A stretch of 64,000 nt of DNA from an uncultured Clostridia bacterium (GCA_947581635.1 CANPVE010000013.1:1-64000); one strand, 5' to 3'; positions 17,637 to 26,347 are shown, numbered from the stretch's first letter. The notes: a model not told the origin generated them from the letters alone. Program-made: numbers and translations.

Positions 17637-18450
17637 GAGTGCTGCAAAGACGATCTTGTTAATGTGATGCCTATTGCCAAAAGAATGTTTGACCTTGGAA
17701 TAAAGGTAGAAATAAGCTGCAATCTCGCTTACGTTCAGCACATTGAAAAAATCAGGGCCTGCGATGTTGTTTTGTTTTTCGTGTCAAAAAGAACATTCAA
17801 ATCAAAGAAATACTGAAACAAATTTGAAATGTACGACGATTATAATTGCTGTGTTAATTATGATAAAACTACACTTTGCATCGCTTTAAATAATATTCAC
17901 ACAATATGGCCTTTTTCTATGTCGCCCGAAGCATACGTATTCTGGTCAAAGATAAGAAAAATCCATGCAATAAATCTCGATTCGTCATTGGACGACTACA
18001 ACAAGGCATTTCAGATTTTACACTCAGTGGAGAATGGTGGAACCGAAGACGAAATAAAGTCGTGCAAACTCGTTTACATAGCGGCAGGATTAGTCGTCAC
18101 CGCATTGATGGGTATTTCCGCAGTATTAAAGGACAGCAGTTTTGTCAGCCAGCCTACAGTGCCGCTGGGTGAACTCACTACGGTCGACAGCATTTCCATT
18201 GGACGTCACGTCACGTTCGGCTTGTACGAGCAGGACAGAAACACATAAATTACGTGGAGATAGACGGGGTACAATATAAATTTGACAGCAAAGAAAATAT
18301 GTCGGACAGTTATGTTATCTATTATAAAGATGGAACATAAGTGAAAGATATAGAATATAACAGTATAGATAACGGTCCACTTAGCACTCATACAACCGAC
18401 ATTATTCGTTACCTTGATAAAAACGGAAAAGAAGTATCCGATGAATTATA
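17637..18450 (+). pseudogene. decayed TIR-domain membrane protein gene
   Basis: From 17637 one frame reads like a TIR domain lacking its N-terminus (ECCKDDLVNVMPIAKRMFDL, then IRACDVVLFFVSKRTFKS), stops at TGA 17814-17816, and continues in the same frame from 17829 with the second half of the domain, a transmembrane segment (LVYIAAGLVVTALMGISAVL) and VTFGLYEQD before a stop at 18246. A +2 frame then carries YVEIDGVQYKFDSKENMS and, past another stop, KDIEYNSIDNGPLS up to about 18450. Loss of the 5' end, two in-frame stops and one shift mark it as a relic. TIR domains act in NAD cleavage or signalling in bacterial defence; that role here is inference. Confidence 0.65.
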
Positions 18451-18548
18451 ATTATAAGCTTGGTGGTTACTGCTTCGATACCTACGGGAGTTCGCCCGGC
18501 AATGTGGGTTCATATCGGTCTGTAAGCAAGATTAAAATAAAAAACGAC

Positions 18549-18582
18549 GGCGCCCGAGTGCAAAACTTCACACTCGGGCGCC
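18549..18582. terminator. terminator after the radical SAM gene
   Basis: Twelve-base GC-rich stem GGCGCCCGAGTG/CACTCGGGCGCC with GTCGTTTTTTATT following on the minus strand. Confidence 0.85.
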
Positions 18583-18591
18583 GCGCTGTTT

Positions 18592-19647
18592 TTAAAGATA
18601 TCTTTTTATGAACCGCGTCTCATCCGATTCCATCATTCTGCGCGCCAAATCATCCGCCACAGCTATCAACATTCTCTGATACGCGCACTGCACGGGTGAA
18701 ACCTCTTCCATATCTCCGCACTGCTGAAAATTTAGGCAAGCGCAGTCGTTGACGCACCGAGATTCCAACGCACAGCCGACGCAGAATTCCGGCTTCTTGA
18801 GACTGCGCCAATATACGCGCTCCCGCGCGGGTTCGTCAATCCCGCCCGACACCTCTCCTATCTTGTATTCTTTCACGCCGACAAACTGCACACACGGGTA
18901 AATTGCCCCGTCGGTATCAATGTAGAGCTTTCTCTTACCCAATCTGCAAACGTGGCAGGGCTTCTGACGGGTTATGCTGAATATTTTTTCATCAAACGAA
19001 TTGAAGAACACATTTCTTCCCTCGATAAACTGAGACAGAACAAAATCCGCAATGATTTCAAGCTGCCGCCCCAGTTCGTCTATGTCCCGCTCATTCCACC
19101 CGGCGTTCGGGCGCGAATCTATTGCCAGATTGAGCCGCCTTACGCCCATTTGATACAGACTAATCACAGAATCCGCCGCGCTTTGCACGGTATTCGCCGC
19201 AACTGTCGCCATTATGAACGTGTTCGGCTGATATTGCAGCAACAGCGACAATTTTTCGTTCAGACGGTCAAGACAATCTCCGCCGTTGGGGTAAATCCGA
19301 TTTACGCGGCTCATCGGACCATCGTGCGACATGGCTATTTTGAAATTGTTGTAACAGGCAAAGCGCAGGAATTCATCGTCAAGCAACAGACCGTTTGTAG
19401 TGATGTTGTACTCGAATTCCTTATCTGCATGAGTGTTGGCGCGCTCCACGCATTTGTAAATCAAATCCTTTTTGAGCAGCGGTTCGCCGCCAAAGAACGA
19501 TATACCGCAGTTTCGTGCGCTTTGCTCCGCGGCAAAATCTACCGCCTGCAGTGCGGTATCCCCGCCCATACAGCAATCCTCATGCGTCTCGAAGCAGTAT
19601 TTACACCGCAAACCGCATTGCTTGGTTAAAATCAATGAGATATTCAT
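18592..19647 (-). CDS. radical SAM/SPASM peptide-maturase-like protein
   Basis: 351-residue radical SAM enzyme. The [4Fe-4S]-SAM motif C11-x3-C15-x2-C18 is followed by the FFGGEPLL segment and TTNGLLL. The C-terminal third is a SPASM domain with many cysteines (CHVCRLGKRK, AIYPCVQF, CVGCALESRCVNDCACLN), which in known enzymes holds two auxiliary clusters used to modify ribosomal peptides or to mature sulfatases. No sulfatase is near. Its ATG overlaps the stop of the upstream small peptide gene (ATGA), so that product is the probable substrate. A terminator follows. No transporter or protease is adjacent. Confidence 0.88.
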   Translation of the reverse strand: MNISLILTKQCGLRCKYCFETHEDCCMGGDTALQAVDFAAEQSARNCGISFFGGEPLLKKDLIYKCVERANTHADKEFEYNITTNGLLLDDEFLRFACYNNFKIAMSHDGPMSRVNRIYPNGGDCLDRLNEKLSLLLQYQPNTFIMATVAANTVQSAADSVISLYQMGVRRLNLAIDSRPNAGWNERDIDELGRQLEIIADFVLSQFIEGRNVFFNSFDEKIFSITRQKPCHVCRLGKRKLYIDTDGAIYPCVQFVGVKEYKIGEVSGGIDEPARERVYWRSLKKPEFCVGCALESRCVNDCACLNFQQCGDMEEVSPVQCAYQRMLIAVADDLARRMMESDETRFIKRYL

Positions 19648-20048
19648 TGGGAATCAACGTCTTGCGGTAATATCATGATATCGCCGTCCGTCATAAATTG
19701 CTCGTCATCGTCTGATGATGTGATAGCAACTTTTCCATCATACGATAAGTTATCGTCTTCTACGCGATCGCTCTCTGTCACTAATGCGGAGGAGCCTTCC
19801 ACTCCATTCGGCTCTGAGCTTCCTTCAATGGCCGGAGCGCATCCCGCCAAACCGCTGAGCATTGCCACACCCAGAGCGCCCGCCGCGCATTTTCTGAGCA
19901 GACTTTCTTTGGAATAACCCGCGTCGTAGTTTTCGATTTTTTTCAGTTTCATTGCATCGATTTCTGGCAATCCAAAAGAATTATACCATGACATATCCTG
20001 TGAGTTTATTTTTGGATCGCCATTGTCCTCCCTCCGAAGTTGTTTCAC
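19644..20048 (-). CDS. small lipoprotein-like peptide, candidate radical SAM substrate
   Basis: Acidic product with a charged N-terminal extension (IENYDAGYSKESLLRK), a hydrophobic stretch ending in the lipobox LAGC, and a low-complexity Ser/Glu/Asp tail ending ILPQDVDSQ. It overlaps the radical SAM gene by four bases. The start is unclear: a GTG at 20048 has AGAGG 8 bases upstream and gives 134 residues; ATG 19994 gives 116. A much better site, GGAGGGAGG before ATG 20023, is out of frame by one base because of a five-A run at 20009-20013; six A would fuse it into this frame. I do not recognise the family. The tail could be the modified region. Confidence 0.6.
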   Translation of the reverse strand: MKQLRREDNGDPKINSQDMSWYNSFGLPEIDAMKLKKIENYDAGYSKESLLRKCAAGALGVAMLSGLAGCAPAIEGSSEPNGVEGSSALVTESDRVEDDNLSYDGKVAITSSDDDEQFMTDGDIMILPQDVDSQ

Positions 20049-20106
20049 TTGTATAACCTCTGAATTCGGATAAAGGTTGGTAATTTCGCTGTTTTTTATT
20101 AAAAAA

Positions 20107-20134
20107 TCCCCGGCGCTTGCAAAAGCGTCGGGGA
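20107..20134 (-). terminator. terminator after the decarboxylase-type operon
   Basis: On the minus strand TCCCCGACGC/GCGCCGGGGA followed by TTTTTTAATA, about 35 bases past the stop of the alpha-subunit gene. It separates that operon from the peptide/radical SAM pair. Confidence 0.85.
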
Positions 20135-20167
20135 CTGAATTGCAAAAATTGTGGAATCCCAATCAGA

Positions 20168-21565
20168 TTAAACGGGGTGAACCTTTTCTGCCATGTCGGC
20201 GTGAGCGCTGTCAATGCCGTATTTTGCATCGCGGCGCTTCTTAAAGAATTTAGTCGCAACCTGTCCAAAACAGGCGTATGACAAAACGTCCTCTTCCTGT
20301 TCGAGATACTCGCCCATCTCGGCGCGCAGCTTGTCAAGTTCAGGCTCCAGCAAATCTGCGGGGCGGCAGTCGACAGGCTTCAGATCACCAATTATCTTCT
20401 TGCGGAATTCAGGGTCTATGGGCATGGGGGTCTTGCCATATGTGCCCTGCACCAGTCCTTTGAATTCATTGGAGGTCATCTTATAACGCTCGCCGCAGAT
20501 GACATTCAGCACCGCTTGAGTGCCAACTATCTGCGATGTGGGAGTGACGAGAGGCGGATAGCCCGAATCCTCGCGCACACGCGGAACCTCATTGAGCACG
20601 TCGCCCAATTTGTCGAGCTGACCTGCTTCTTTGAGCTGTGAAACCAAGTTGGAGAGCATTCCACCCGGAACCTGGTAGAGCAGTGTCTTGGAATCAACTT
20701 CGAGCACCTTGGTATTCATCAAACCGCTGTCCAGATACTTTTGGCGGAGTGTTTCAACGTAATCCCTAATGTGCGCCAGAAGGTTCAAATCCAGTCCGGT
20801 GTCGTACTCAGTGCCACGCAGAGCCGCAACCATTGACTCGGTCGCCGGGTGAGACGTGCCGAGAGCCAACGGTGACATCGCGGTATCAATCACGTCAACG
20901 CCCGCTTCGATACCCTTGAGCAGGCTCATTGAGGCCAAGCCCGAGGTATAATGCGTGTGGAGCTGGATCGGAATACTTACAGTCTCCTTGAGCGCCTTTA
21001 CCAAATCGTATGTGCCGTACGGCGTCAGCAGACCCGCCATATCCTTAATGCATATGGAGTCAGCACCCGCATTTTCAAGCGTCTTGGCATACTTTGTATA
21101 ATAATCGATCGTAAATACAGGGCCAGTCGTGTAAGAAATACAACCCTGAACGTGTCCGCCGTATTTCTTCGCGGCATTAATTGACGTCTCCAAATTTCTT
21201 ATGTCATTGAGAGCGTCAAAAATACGCATAATGTCAATACCGTTGTCGATAGATTTTGCTACAAAATACTCAATTACATCATCGGCGTAATGGCGGTAGC
21301 CCAGCATATTCTGCCCTCTGAACAGCATTTGAAGCTTGGTGTTGGGGCATGACTTGCGAATAGTTCTGAGACGCTCCCACGGATCTTCATTCAAAAAGCG
21401 GAGGCAGGCGTCAAATGTAGCGCCTCCCCAACATTCGAGCGAATGGAAACCCACCTTATCCAAATCGGCAAGCATGGGAAGCATTTCCTCAGTGGTCATT
21501 CTGGTGGCGATAAGCGACTGATGCGCGTCACGCAGCACCGTTTCGGTGATCTTAATCTGTGCCAT
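20168..21565 (-). CDS. carboxyltransferase alpha subunit (OadA / transcarboxylase 5S type)
   Basis: 465-residue HMGL-like TIM-barrel protein with a conserved-carboxylase domain. It shows the ETVLRDAHQS start, the metal-binding HTHYTSG, and the FRGQNMLGY loop, as in oxaloacetate decarboxylase alpha, pyruvate carboxylase C-terminal part and the 5S subunit of Propionibacterium transcarboxylase. These enzymes move CO2 between biotin and pyruvate/oxaloacetate. The lysine-biotin domain is not fused but encoded just upstream. No membrane beta subunit accompanies it, so a Na+ pump role is not supported here. Confidence 0.93.
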   Translation of the reverse strand: MAQIKITETVLRDAHQSLIATRMTTEEMLPMLADLDKVGFHSLECWGGATFDACLRFLNEDPWERLRTIRKSCPNTKLQMLFRGQNMLGYRHYADDVIEYFVAKSIDNGIDIMRIFDALNDIRNLETSINAAKKYGGHVQGCISYTTGPVFTIDYYTKYAKTLENAGADSICIKDMAGLLTPYGTYDLVKALKETVSIPIQLHTHYTSGLASMSLLKGIEAGVDVIDTAMSPLALGTSHPATESMVAALRGTEYDTGLDLNLLAHIRDYVETLRQKYLDSGLMNTKVLEVDSKTLLYQVPGGMLSNLVSQLKEAGQLDKLGDVLNEVPRVREDSGYPPLVTPTSQIVGTQAVLNVICGERYKMTSNEFKGLVQGTYGKTPMPIDPEFRKKIIGDLKPVDCRPADLLEPELDKLRAEMGEYLEQEEDVLSYACFGQVATKFFKKRRDAKYGIDSAHADMAEKVHPV

Positions 21566-21588
21566 TGTGCGGTTCCTCCAATTCGGAA

Positions 21589-21951
21589 TTAGCCCAAAGA
21601 TACGAGCGCAGCGCCCGATTCGACGCTCTGACCCTTGGTGACGTGAACTGCCGTTACCTTTGCGTCCTTAGGTGCGGCGATCGAGTTTTCCATTTTCATT
21701 GCTTCAAGCACAATCAGCGTATCGCCGGACTTGACGGAATCGCCGACCTTGACCTTGATGTCAAGCACAGTGCCGGGCATGGGGGAATTTACAGGCTCGC
21801 CCGCAGCCGGCGCGGACGCCGCAGCCTTGGGCGCTGCGGGTGCTGGGGGCACAGGAGCCGCAGCGACAGCCGAGGGTGCGGAATCTCCGCCGACTTCCTC
21901 TACCTGCACATCGTAAGCCACACCGTTTACGGTAATCTTTAAGTTTTTCAT
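21589..21951 (-). CDS. biotin carrier (biotinyl-domain) protein
   Basis: 120-residue biotin carboxyl carrier. An Ala/Pro-rich flexible linker (residues ~25-50) leads to a biotinyl domain with SPMPGTV and the biotinylation site EAMKMEN, where the Lys between the Met residues is modified. I start at ATG 21951 with GGAGG 9 bases upstream. It lies between the two carboxyltransferase genes, with gaps of 23 and 38 bases, and so is the swinging arm of this complex (1.3S or gamma-type). Confidence 0.94.
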   Translation of the reverse strand: MKNLKITVNGVAYDVQVEEVGGDSAPSAVAAAPVPPAPAAPKAAASAPAAGEPVNSPMPGTVLDIKVKVGDSVKSGDTLIVLEAMKMENSIAAPKDAKVTAVHVTKGQSVESGAALVSLG

Positions 21952-21989
21952 AGAACATTTCCTCCTGAACATTATATATAACAGTAAAA

Positions 21990-23384
21990 TTACAACTGAA
22001 TATTGGAGTGCTTCTTCGGCAGACGTGTTACCTTCTTTGAAGCAAGCATCTCAAGAGCTGACGCCACAACGGCGCGGGTGTCCGCAGGAGCTATAACGTC
22101 GTCAACATAACCGTCGGCAGCCGAGGCGGCGGGAGAGGCCAACGTGTCTTTGTATTCCTGAACTATTTGAATTCGCCTCTTGGCAGGATTGTCAGCGCCC
22201 TTGAGTTTATCGCCGTACATGATTGCGGCGAAAGTCTCGGGGGCCAGCGGAGCAATTACGGCATTCGGCCATGCGACAGTAAGATCGGCGTTTGCGGCCC
22301 TGCCCGCCATTGAAACAAACGCGGGACCATAGACCGAGCCGACAATGACAGCCAGCTTAACGGTAGTGGCTTCGGCATACGCGTGCGCGACCTTTGCCGC
22401 GTCACGCACCGACTCAAATCCGTAAGTGTCCACCAACGTGACAATCGGAATCGAGAAAGCGTCACAGAATCTGACAAATCTCGCCGCCTTGGCCGCGCTG
22501 TCCGCGTCTATCTTGCCGCCGTCGTTTCTGCTTCTGGACGCGACAATTCCCACAGTGCTGCCTTCGATCGTAGCCAAACCTGTGAGCACGCTTCTGCCGA
22601 ACTTGGGCTGGAGGTCAAGGAGACTTCCGGCGTCAATGACGCCCGTGGTAATGTACGATATAATTCTGGTATCAGTGCCTACCGAGGCGGAAACTGCGTC
22701 AAGCTCAGCCCCTGTGACCGTCGGCTCGGCATAGTCAGTCTTGGGGGCGACGCCGAGATTGTTGGAGGGGAGCATGGTAATGAGTTTGCGCGCCTGTTTT
22801 AAAGCGTCCTCTACGTCCCCTGCGAGAATATGTACGCTGTCGGCAACATCTTCAACTTTCTTTTCGCTGCCATTGGTCTCAATGCCAAAATCCGTCCCCT
22901 GAGCGGCTATAACTATATCGGCACTGGCGGCAATAAGGGCGTTTGTGCCGACACACGTGCCCGCCACAACCGAAATCTGGGGCACGACGCCCGAAAGGCT
23001 GCTGCTCCACAGAAGCATATCGCCATAGGCGGCCAGAATCTCCCCGCCCTCCTTAAGGCGAGCGCCCTGCGAGTCATAGATTCCCACGACGGGTGCGCCG
23101 GTTTTTGAAGCAAAATTGTAAATCTTCTTTATCTTGCCGGCCTGCGCCTTTGAGATTGCGCCGCCCGCCACATCTCCGTCCTGAGCGAACGCATATACGG
23201 GAAGTCCCTCAACCGTTCCATATGCCGTGACAACTTCGGCGAGTCCGCCCTCGGACTTGACCAGTGTGTCAAACTCAATCATTGAGCCCTTGTCAAACAA
23301 CATCGAGAGGCGTTTGTAAGCAATCGTCTCCCTTACGGCGTCTTTCATCTCAAGCACTTCGTGCAATTTGCTTTCCAAATTCAT
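21990..23384 (-). CDS. acyl-CoA carboxyltransferase subunit (MmdA / 12S-like, divergent)
   Basis: 464-residue crotonase-fold carboxyltransferase related to methylmalonyl-CoA decarboxylase alpha and the 12S transcarboxylase subunit. Both halves are present: an N-terminal part with GIYDSQGARLKEG and a C-terminal part with IVTLVDTYGFESV and GSVYGPAFVSMAGRA. It is shorter than the 510-520 residues usual for MmdA. With the biotin carrier and 5S-type subunit it would make a complete soluble transcarboxylase that transfers CO2 between an acyl-CoA and pyruvate; substrate identity is inferred. A promoter lies upstream at 23465-23493. Confidence 0.9.
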   Translation of the reverse strand: MNLESKLHEVLEMKDAVRETIAYKRLSMLFDKGSMIEFDTLVKSEGGLAEVVTAYGTVEGLPVYAFAQDGDVAGGAISKAQAGKIKKIYNFASKTGAPVVGIYDSQGARLKEGGEILAAYGDMLLWSSSLSGVVPQISVVAGTCVGTNALIAASADIVIAAQGTDFGIETNGSEKKVEDVADSVHILAGDVEDALKQARKLITMLPSNNLGVAPKTDYAEPTVTGAELDAVSASVGTDTRIISYITTGVIDAGSLLDLQPKFGRSVLTGLATIEGSTVGIVASRSRNDGGKIDADSAAKAARFVRFCDAFSIPIVTLVDTYGFESVRDAAKVAHAYAEATTVKLAVIVGSVYGPAFVSMAGRAANADLTVAWPNAVIAPLAPETFAAIMYGDKLKGADNPAKRRIQIVQEYKDTLASPAASAADGYVDDVIAPADTRAVVASALEMLASKKVTRLPKKHSNIQL

Positions 23385-23464
23385 TGCTGAACCCCCTGCA
23401 TTTCAAAACAGCGCGGCAGAAAAAGACACTACTACCCCACTGTAACTATTTATGTTTTACGTTA

Positions 23465-23493
23465 ATTATATTACACACGCCGAATATATACAA
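23465..23493 (-). promoter_or_regulatory. promoter of the carboxyltransferase operon
   Basis: On the minus strand TTGTAT, 17-nt spacer, TATAAT, about 80 bases before the first gene of the three-gene operon. Confidence 0.65.
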
Positions 23494-23523
23494 GATTTTA
23501 TTTTGCGGTTATGATCAATTTCC

Positions 23524-23892
23524 CTATTTTTTACAGAAATGCACCACATTATTAGTATCAATTGATATATTTTGTCCTTGGGTTTTAAACCCAACCTTGT
23601 CAAAAATGGCATTTCTGAGCCTTGCGGGAGCCATCACCTTCGGCACCGCGCGATTGAAGGCATAGGAAACCGCCGCGCGAACCAAAAGCTCACCCGTAAA
23701 ATCATCGGAGTACTCAAATGTGTGCATGACAAGCACAGCATCAGCCGCCTCCCCCTCAACGGTCAAGGCGATATTCCCGCTGACCTCGCCGCCCTCATAC
23801 GCCCTGAGCACTGCGGCGTCTTTTGGGAGTCCGTTGCTCTCTATGTATTCCCGCAATTCGTTCTCATCGGCAATAGGATGAATTTCCAGCAT
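23524..23892 (-). CDS. uncharacterised protein, possibly GNAT-related
   Basis: 122-residue soluble protein. The order of strands (SGNIALTVEGEAADAVLVMH) and the final MAPARLRNAIFDKVGFK recall the end of a small acetyltransferase, where a neighbour-Asn/aromatic and a GF motif are usual, but the acetyl-CoA pyrophosphate loop (Q/RxxGxG/A) is absent. It begins 7 bases after the rluB stop and is the last gene of the scpA-rluB run. Function unknown. Confidence 0.6.
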   Translation of the reverse strand: MLEIHPIADENELREYIESNGLPKDAAVLRAYEGGEVSGNIALTVEGEAADAVLVMHTFEYSDDFTGELLVRAAVSYAFNRAVPKVMAPARLRNAIFDKVGFKTQGQNISIDTNNVVHFCKK

Positions 23893-23899
23893 ATCAAAT

Positions 23900-24700
23900 T
23901 TACCTTCCTTGTCTTTTCTTTTTGTAGGGAGCCTTCTCCGCCGCTTTCGCAGCGCGCTTCTGTCTGGCGGCCGAAATCTGCGCCGAGGCCATGAGCGAGC
24001 GAAGCTCGTCGTCGTTCAAGTCGCGCCAGTCCCCCGGCTTAAGCATTCCCAACTTGACATTGCCTATCGCGATTCGCTTAAGGCGGATAACTTCCAGTCC
24101 CAACTCCTCACACATCTTGCGGATCTGGCGATTGCGCCCCTCGTACAGCGTTATCAACAGTACGCAGCGATTCTCCTCTTTGGTCACGAGATTGACATCG
24201 GCGGGCAGGGTCATTTGCCCGTCAACCATCAGACCCTCCGACAGCTTTGTTATCATGTCTTCGGTCACCTGCTGGCGAACCGTCACGCGGTAAGTTTTAG
24301 AGACATGACTGCGCGGATGTGAGATACGGTTGGCAAATTCTCCGTCATTGGTCATGAGAAGCAGGCCCTCGCTGTCGCGGTCAAGCCTGCCCACGGGAAA
24401 CACCCGCTGCTCAATATCCGAAACCAGTTCGGCAACGCACCTTCGCCCCAATTCATCGTCCATTGTGGTGACAAATCCGCGCGGTTTGTGGAGCATTATG
24501 TAAACCCTGAGGCTGTTTTGCGGCACCAGCTTGCGCGAACCCACAGTCACCTTATCGCTGGCCGGATCCACCTTATCGCCGATCTGTGCCACGCGTCCAT
24601 TCACGCGAACTTTGCCCTCGGCGATAAGCTGCTCCGCCTTGCGTCTGGAAGCGATGCCGCAGTCGGCAATCATCTTTTGAAGCCTGATTCTCTCAGCCAT
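23900..24700 (-). CDS. rluB: pseudouridine synthase RluB family
   Basis: 266-residue enzyme that isomerises a uridine of 23S rRNA in the peptidyl-transferase region. An S4 RNA-binding domain comes first (RLQKMIADCGIASRRKAEQL), followed by the catalytic domain with the GRLDRDSEGLLL motif, whose Asp is the nucleophile, and the C-terminal EGRNRQIRKM. A Lys/Arg-rich tail is extra. It follows the D,D-carboxypeptidase gene, as in the scpAB-dacB/dacF-rluB order of Firmicutes, but without spmA/spmB in between. Confidence 0.94.
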   Translation of the reverse strand: MAERIRLQKMIADCGIASRRKAEQLIAEGKVRVNGRVAQIGDKVDPASDKVTVGSRKLVPQNSLRVYIMLHKPRGFVTTMDDELGRRCVAELVSDIEQRVFPVGRLDRDSEGLLLMTNDGEFANRISHPRSHVSKTYRVTVRQQVTEDMITKLSEGLMVDGQMTLPADVNLVTKEENRCVLLITLYEGRNRQIRKMCEELGLEVIRLKRIAIGNVKLGMLKPGDWRDLNDDELRSLMASAQISAARQKRAAKAAEKAPYKKKRQGR

Positions 24701-24772
24701 CTTTCACTCGTCCTTCTATAACATCTTATGTAAAGAGGCGCACGAACGCCTCAATTATTTTCATTCTCACAA

Positions 24773-26098
24773 TCACCCATTGCCTGAGCTGTACTCTATC
24801 GCCTTGAGGTAATTGGTGAACCAATCGTCGGTGTTGGCCTCTATATCCTCAGCCGCCGATATGGGATATTTGGCTATAACAGCGCCGTTGACCGAGTATT
24901 GCAGATAGCCAAGCACATCACCCTTGTTCACAGGGGCCAACACAAAGCTGTCGCATACTATATCCCTTTTGACGTCGTTCTTCTGTGTTTTCAGCACATT
25001 GAACTTCTCATCAGGCGTACATTCCACTTTCACGGTCTTTTTATTGCCGCCCACAACGACGGTGTTAAAATCAGATATATCAGGGTCGACATTCGCCTGC
25101 TCATACAAGCCCTTTGCGTAATTATAAAGCGTCTTGTGATCGTTCCAGCGGTTTGCATTGTTCAGCGTGACGCACACCAGACTAAGCCCCTCATCTGTGG
25201 TCACATGAGACACAAGGCACTGACCCGCAAGGTTTGTCACGCCGGTTTTGATACCATCGCAGCCGTCGTAGCCGAATTTCTGTCCTTCCATGAGGTAATT
25301 GTGTGTCACAAGCATTCTGCCTTTCGGAAATTCGTCATAGTAGATATTTCGAGCCTTAAAGCTAACTATGTCGCGGAAATCCTGATTCTGCATGGCGTAT
25401 CTCCCAAGAAGCGCCATGTCGTATGCCGTGGAATAATGCGCCCCGTCCGAGAATTGATCCAGACCCGACGGCGTATCAAAGTGGGTATTCAGCATACCCA
25501 GTTCGGCGGCTTTCTCGTTCATCATCGACACAAAGCCGTCCACGCTGCCGCCCACAGCCGCCGCCGCCACATTTGCGGCGTCATTGCCGGAATACATCAT
25601 CATAGCGACGCAAAGGTCGTACATGGTTATTTTGTATCCCGCCTTAAGACCTATCCTTGTGCCGTCGAGCTTGTCCAGCCAATCTTCTTCTATCGTAACC
25701 GTACGCCCTATGTCGCCGCTGTTGAGCGCCAGAATACAGGTCATTATCTTTGTCGTGCTTGCCATGGGCATCTGCGCGTTTTCGTTAAGGCCGTAAAGCA
25801 CCATTCCGGTGTCGCAGTCCATCACAACAGCTGAGCCGGCGGTAATTTTTGGCGTTCCGTCCGCGTTGAACTGCTCTCCGCCGGTTTCAACCACCTTCTC
25901 CGCTTCTGCCGAGTTTTCGTCGATCTCGTGGGGAGCTGTAACCGAAGTCTCGCCGGTCGCGGTGGTTTCACCCGCTTCCCCGTGATTTTCGCCGGCATCG
26001 GGAGATGCGCTGACCGACGCGGCGCACGATATTATTATGGCTGAAACAAGCAGCAGCGACGCTACCTTTTTACACAACCGTCTTAATATATAATTCAT
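24773..26098 (-). CDS. D-alanyl-D-alanine carboxypeptidase (DacF/PBP5 type)
   Basis: 441-residue low-molecular-weight penicillin-binding protein that trims the terminal D-Ala from peptidoglycan stems. It has an export signal (LLLVSAIIISCAASVSA), a linker rich in Glu and Thr, then the S11 peptidase motifs STTK, YSGN and KTG, and a C-terminal PBP5_C-like beta domain. No clear C-terminal amphipathic anchor is visible. In this cluster such genes often serve the spore cortex; the exact Dac paralogue is an inference. Confidence 0.93.
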   Translation of the reverse strand: MNYILRRLCKKVASLLLVSAIIISCAASVSASPDAGENHGEAGETTATGETSVTAPHEIDENSAEAEKVVETGGEQFNADGTPKITAGSAVVMDCDTGMVLYGLNENAQMPMASTTKIMTCILALNSGDIGRTVTIEEDWLDKLDGTRIGLKAGYKITMYDLCVAMMMYSGNDAANVAAAAVGGSVDGFVSMMNEKAAELGMLNTHFDTPSGLDQFSDGAHYSTAYDMALLGRYAMQNQDFRDIVSFKARNIYYDEFPKGRMLVTHNYLMEGQKFGYDGCDGIKTGVTNLAGQCLVSHVTTDEGLSLVCVTLNNANRWNDHKTLYNYAKGLYEQANVDPDISDFNTVVVGGNKKTVKVECTPDEKFNVLKTQKNDVKRDIVCDSFVLAPVNKGDVLGYLQYSVNGAVIAKYPISAAEDIEANTDDWFTNYLKAIEYSSGNG

Positions 26099-26202
26099 TT
26101 GATACCCTGCCTTTTTCAGTTAATATATCTTGTTGTATAAAAATCAAAATAACTCTTTTGGATATTTTATCTTCGTGTAGTGTTTGCCGTGCAGGATAGA
26201 TT

Positions 26203-26305
26203 TATACCAAACTTCAATTAAAAAATACAAAAAATCGAACATAAAAGCCCGCGTATATGGATTTTTGCGAAGATTTTTTGCCGTATTTTTATTGGAATAT
26301 AGTGT
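26203..26305 (+). repeat. palindromic MITE-like repeat, copy 3
   Basis: Begins TATACCAAACTTCAATTAAA, has the core GCCCGCGTATATGGATTTTT and ends TTTTTTGCCGTATTTTTATT. It lies inside the scpA-rluB gene run, between gerW and the carboxypeptidase gene, so read-through RNA would carry a long hairpin. Confidence 0.8.
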
Positions 26306-26347
26306 CACTCTGCGAACACTGCAAGGAATTTGCAGCAAATATAAATA

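Noticed and set aside
17814..17816. TGA read as selenocysteine or programmed read-through in the TIR frame
   Set aside because: The frame also lacks its 5' end and has a further stop and shift downstream; decay is simpler, and no SECIS-like hairpin was seen.
20168..23384. Na+-translocating oxaloacetate or methylmalonyl-CoA decarboxylase
   Set aside because: No membrane beta or delta subunit lies in the operon or window, so only the soluble part can be supported.
24899..25834. A 311-residue plus-strand open frame
   Set aside because: Antisense to the D,D-carboxypeptidase gene, with no recognisable domain or start signal.
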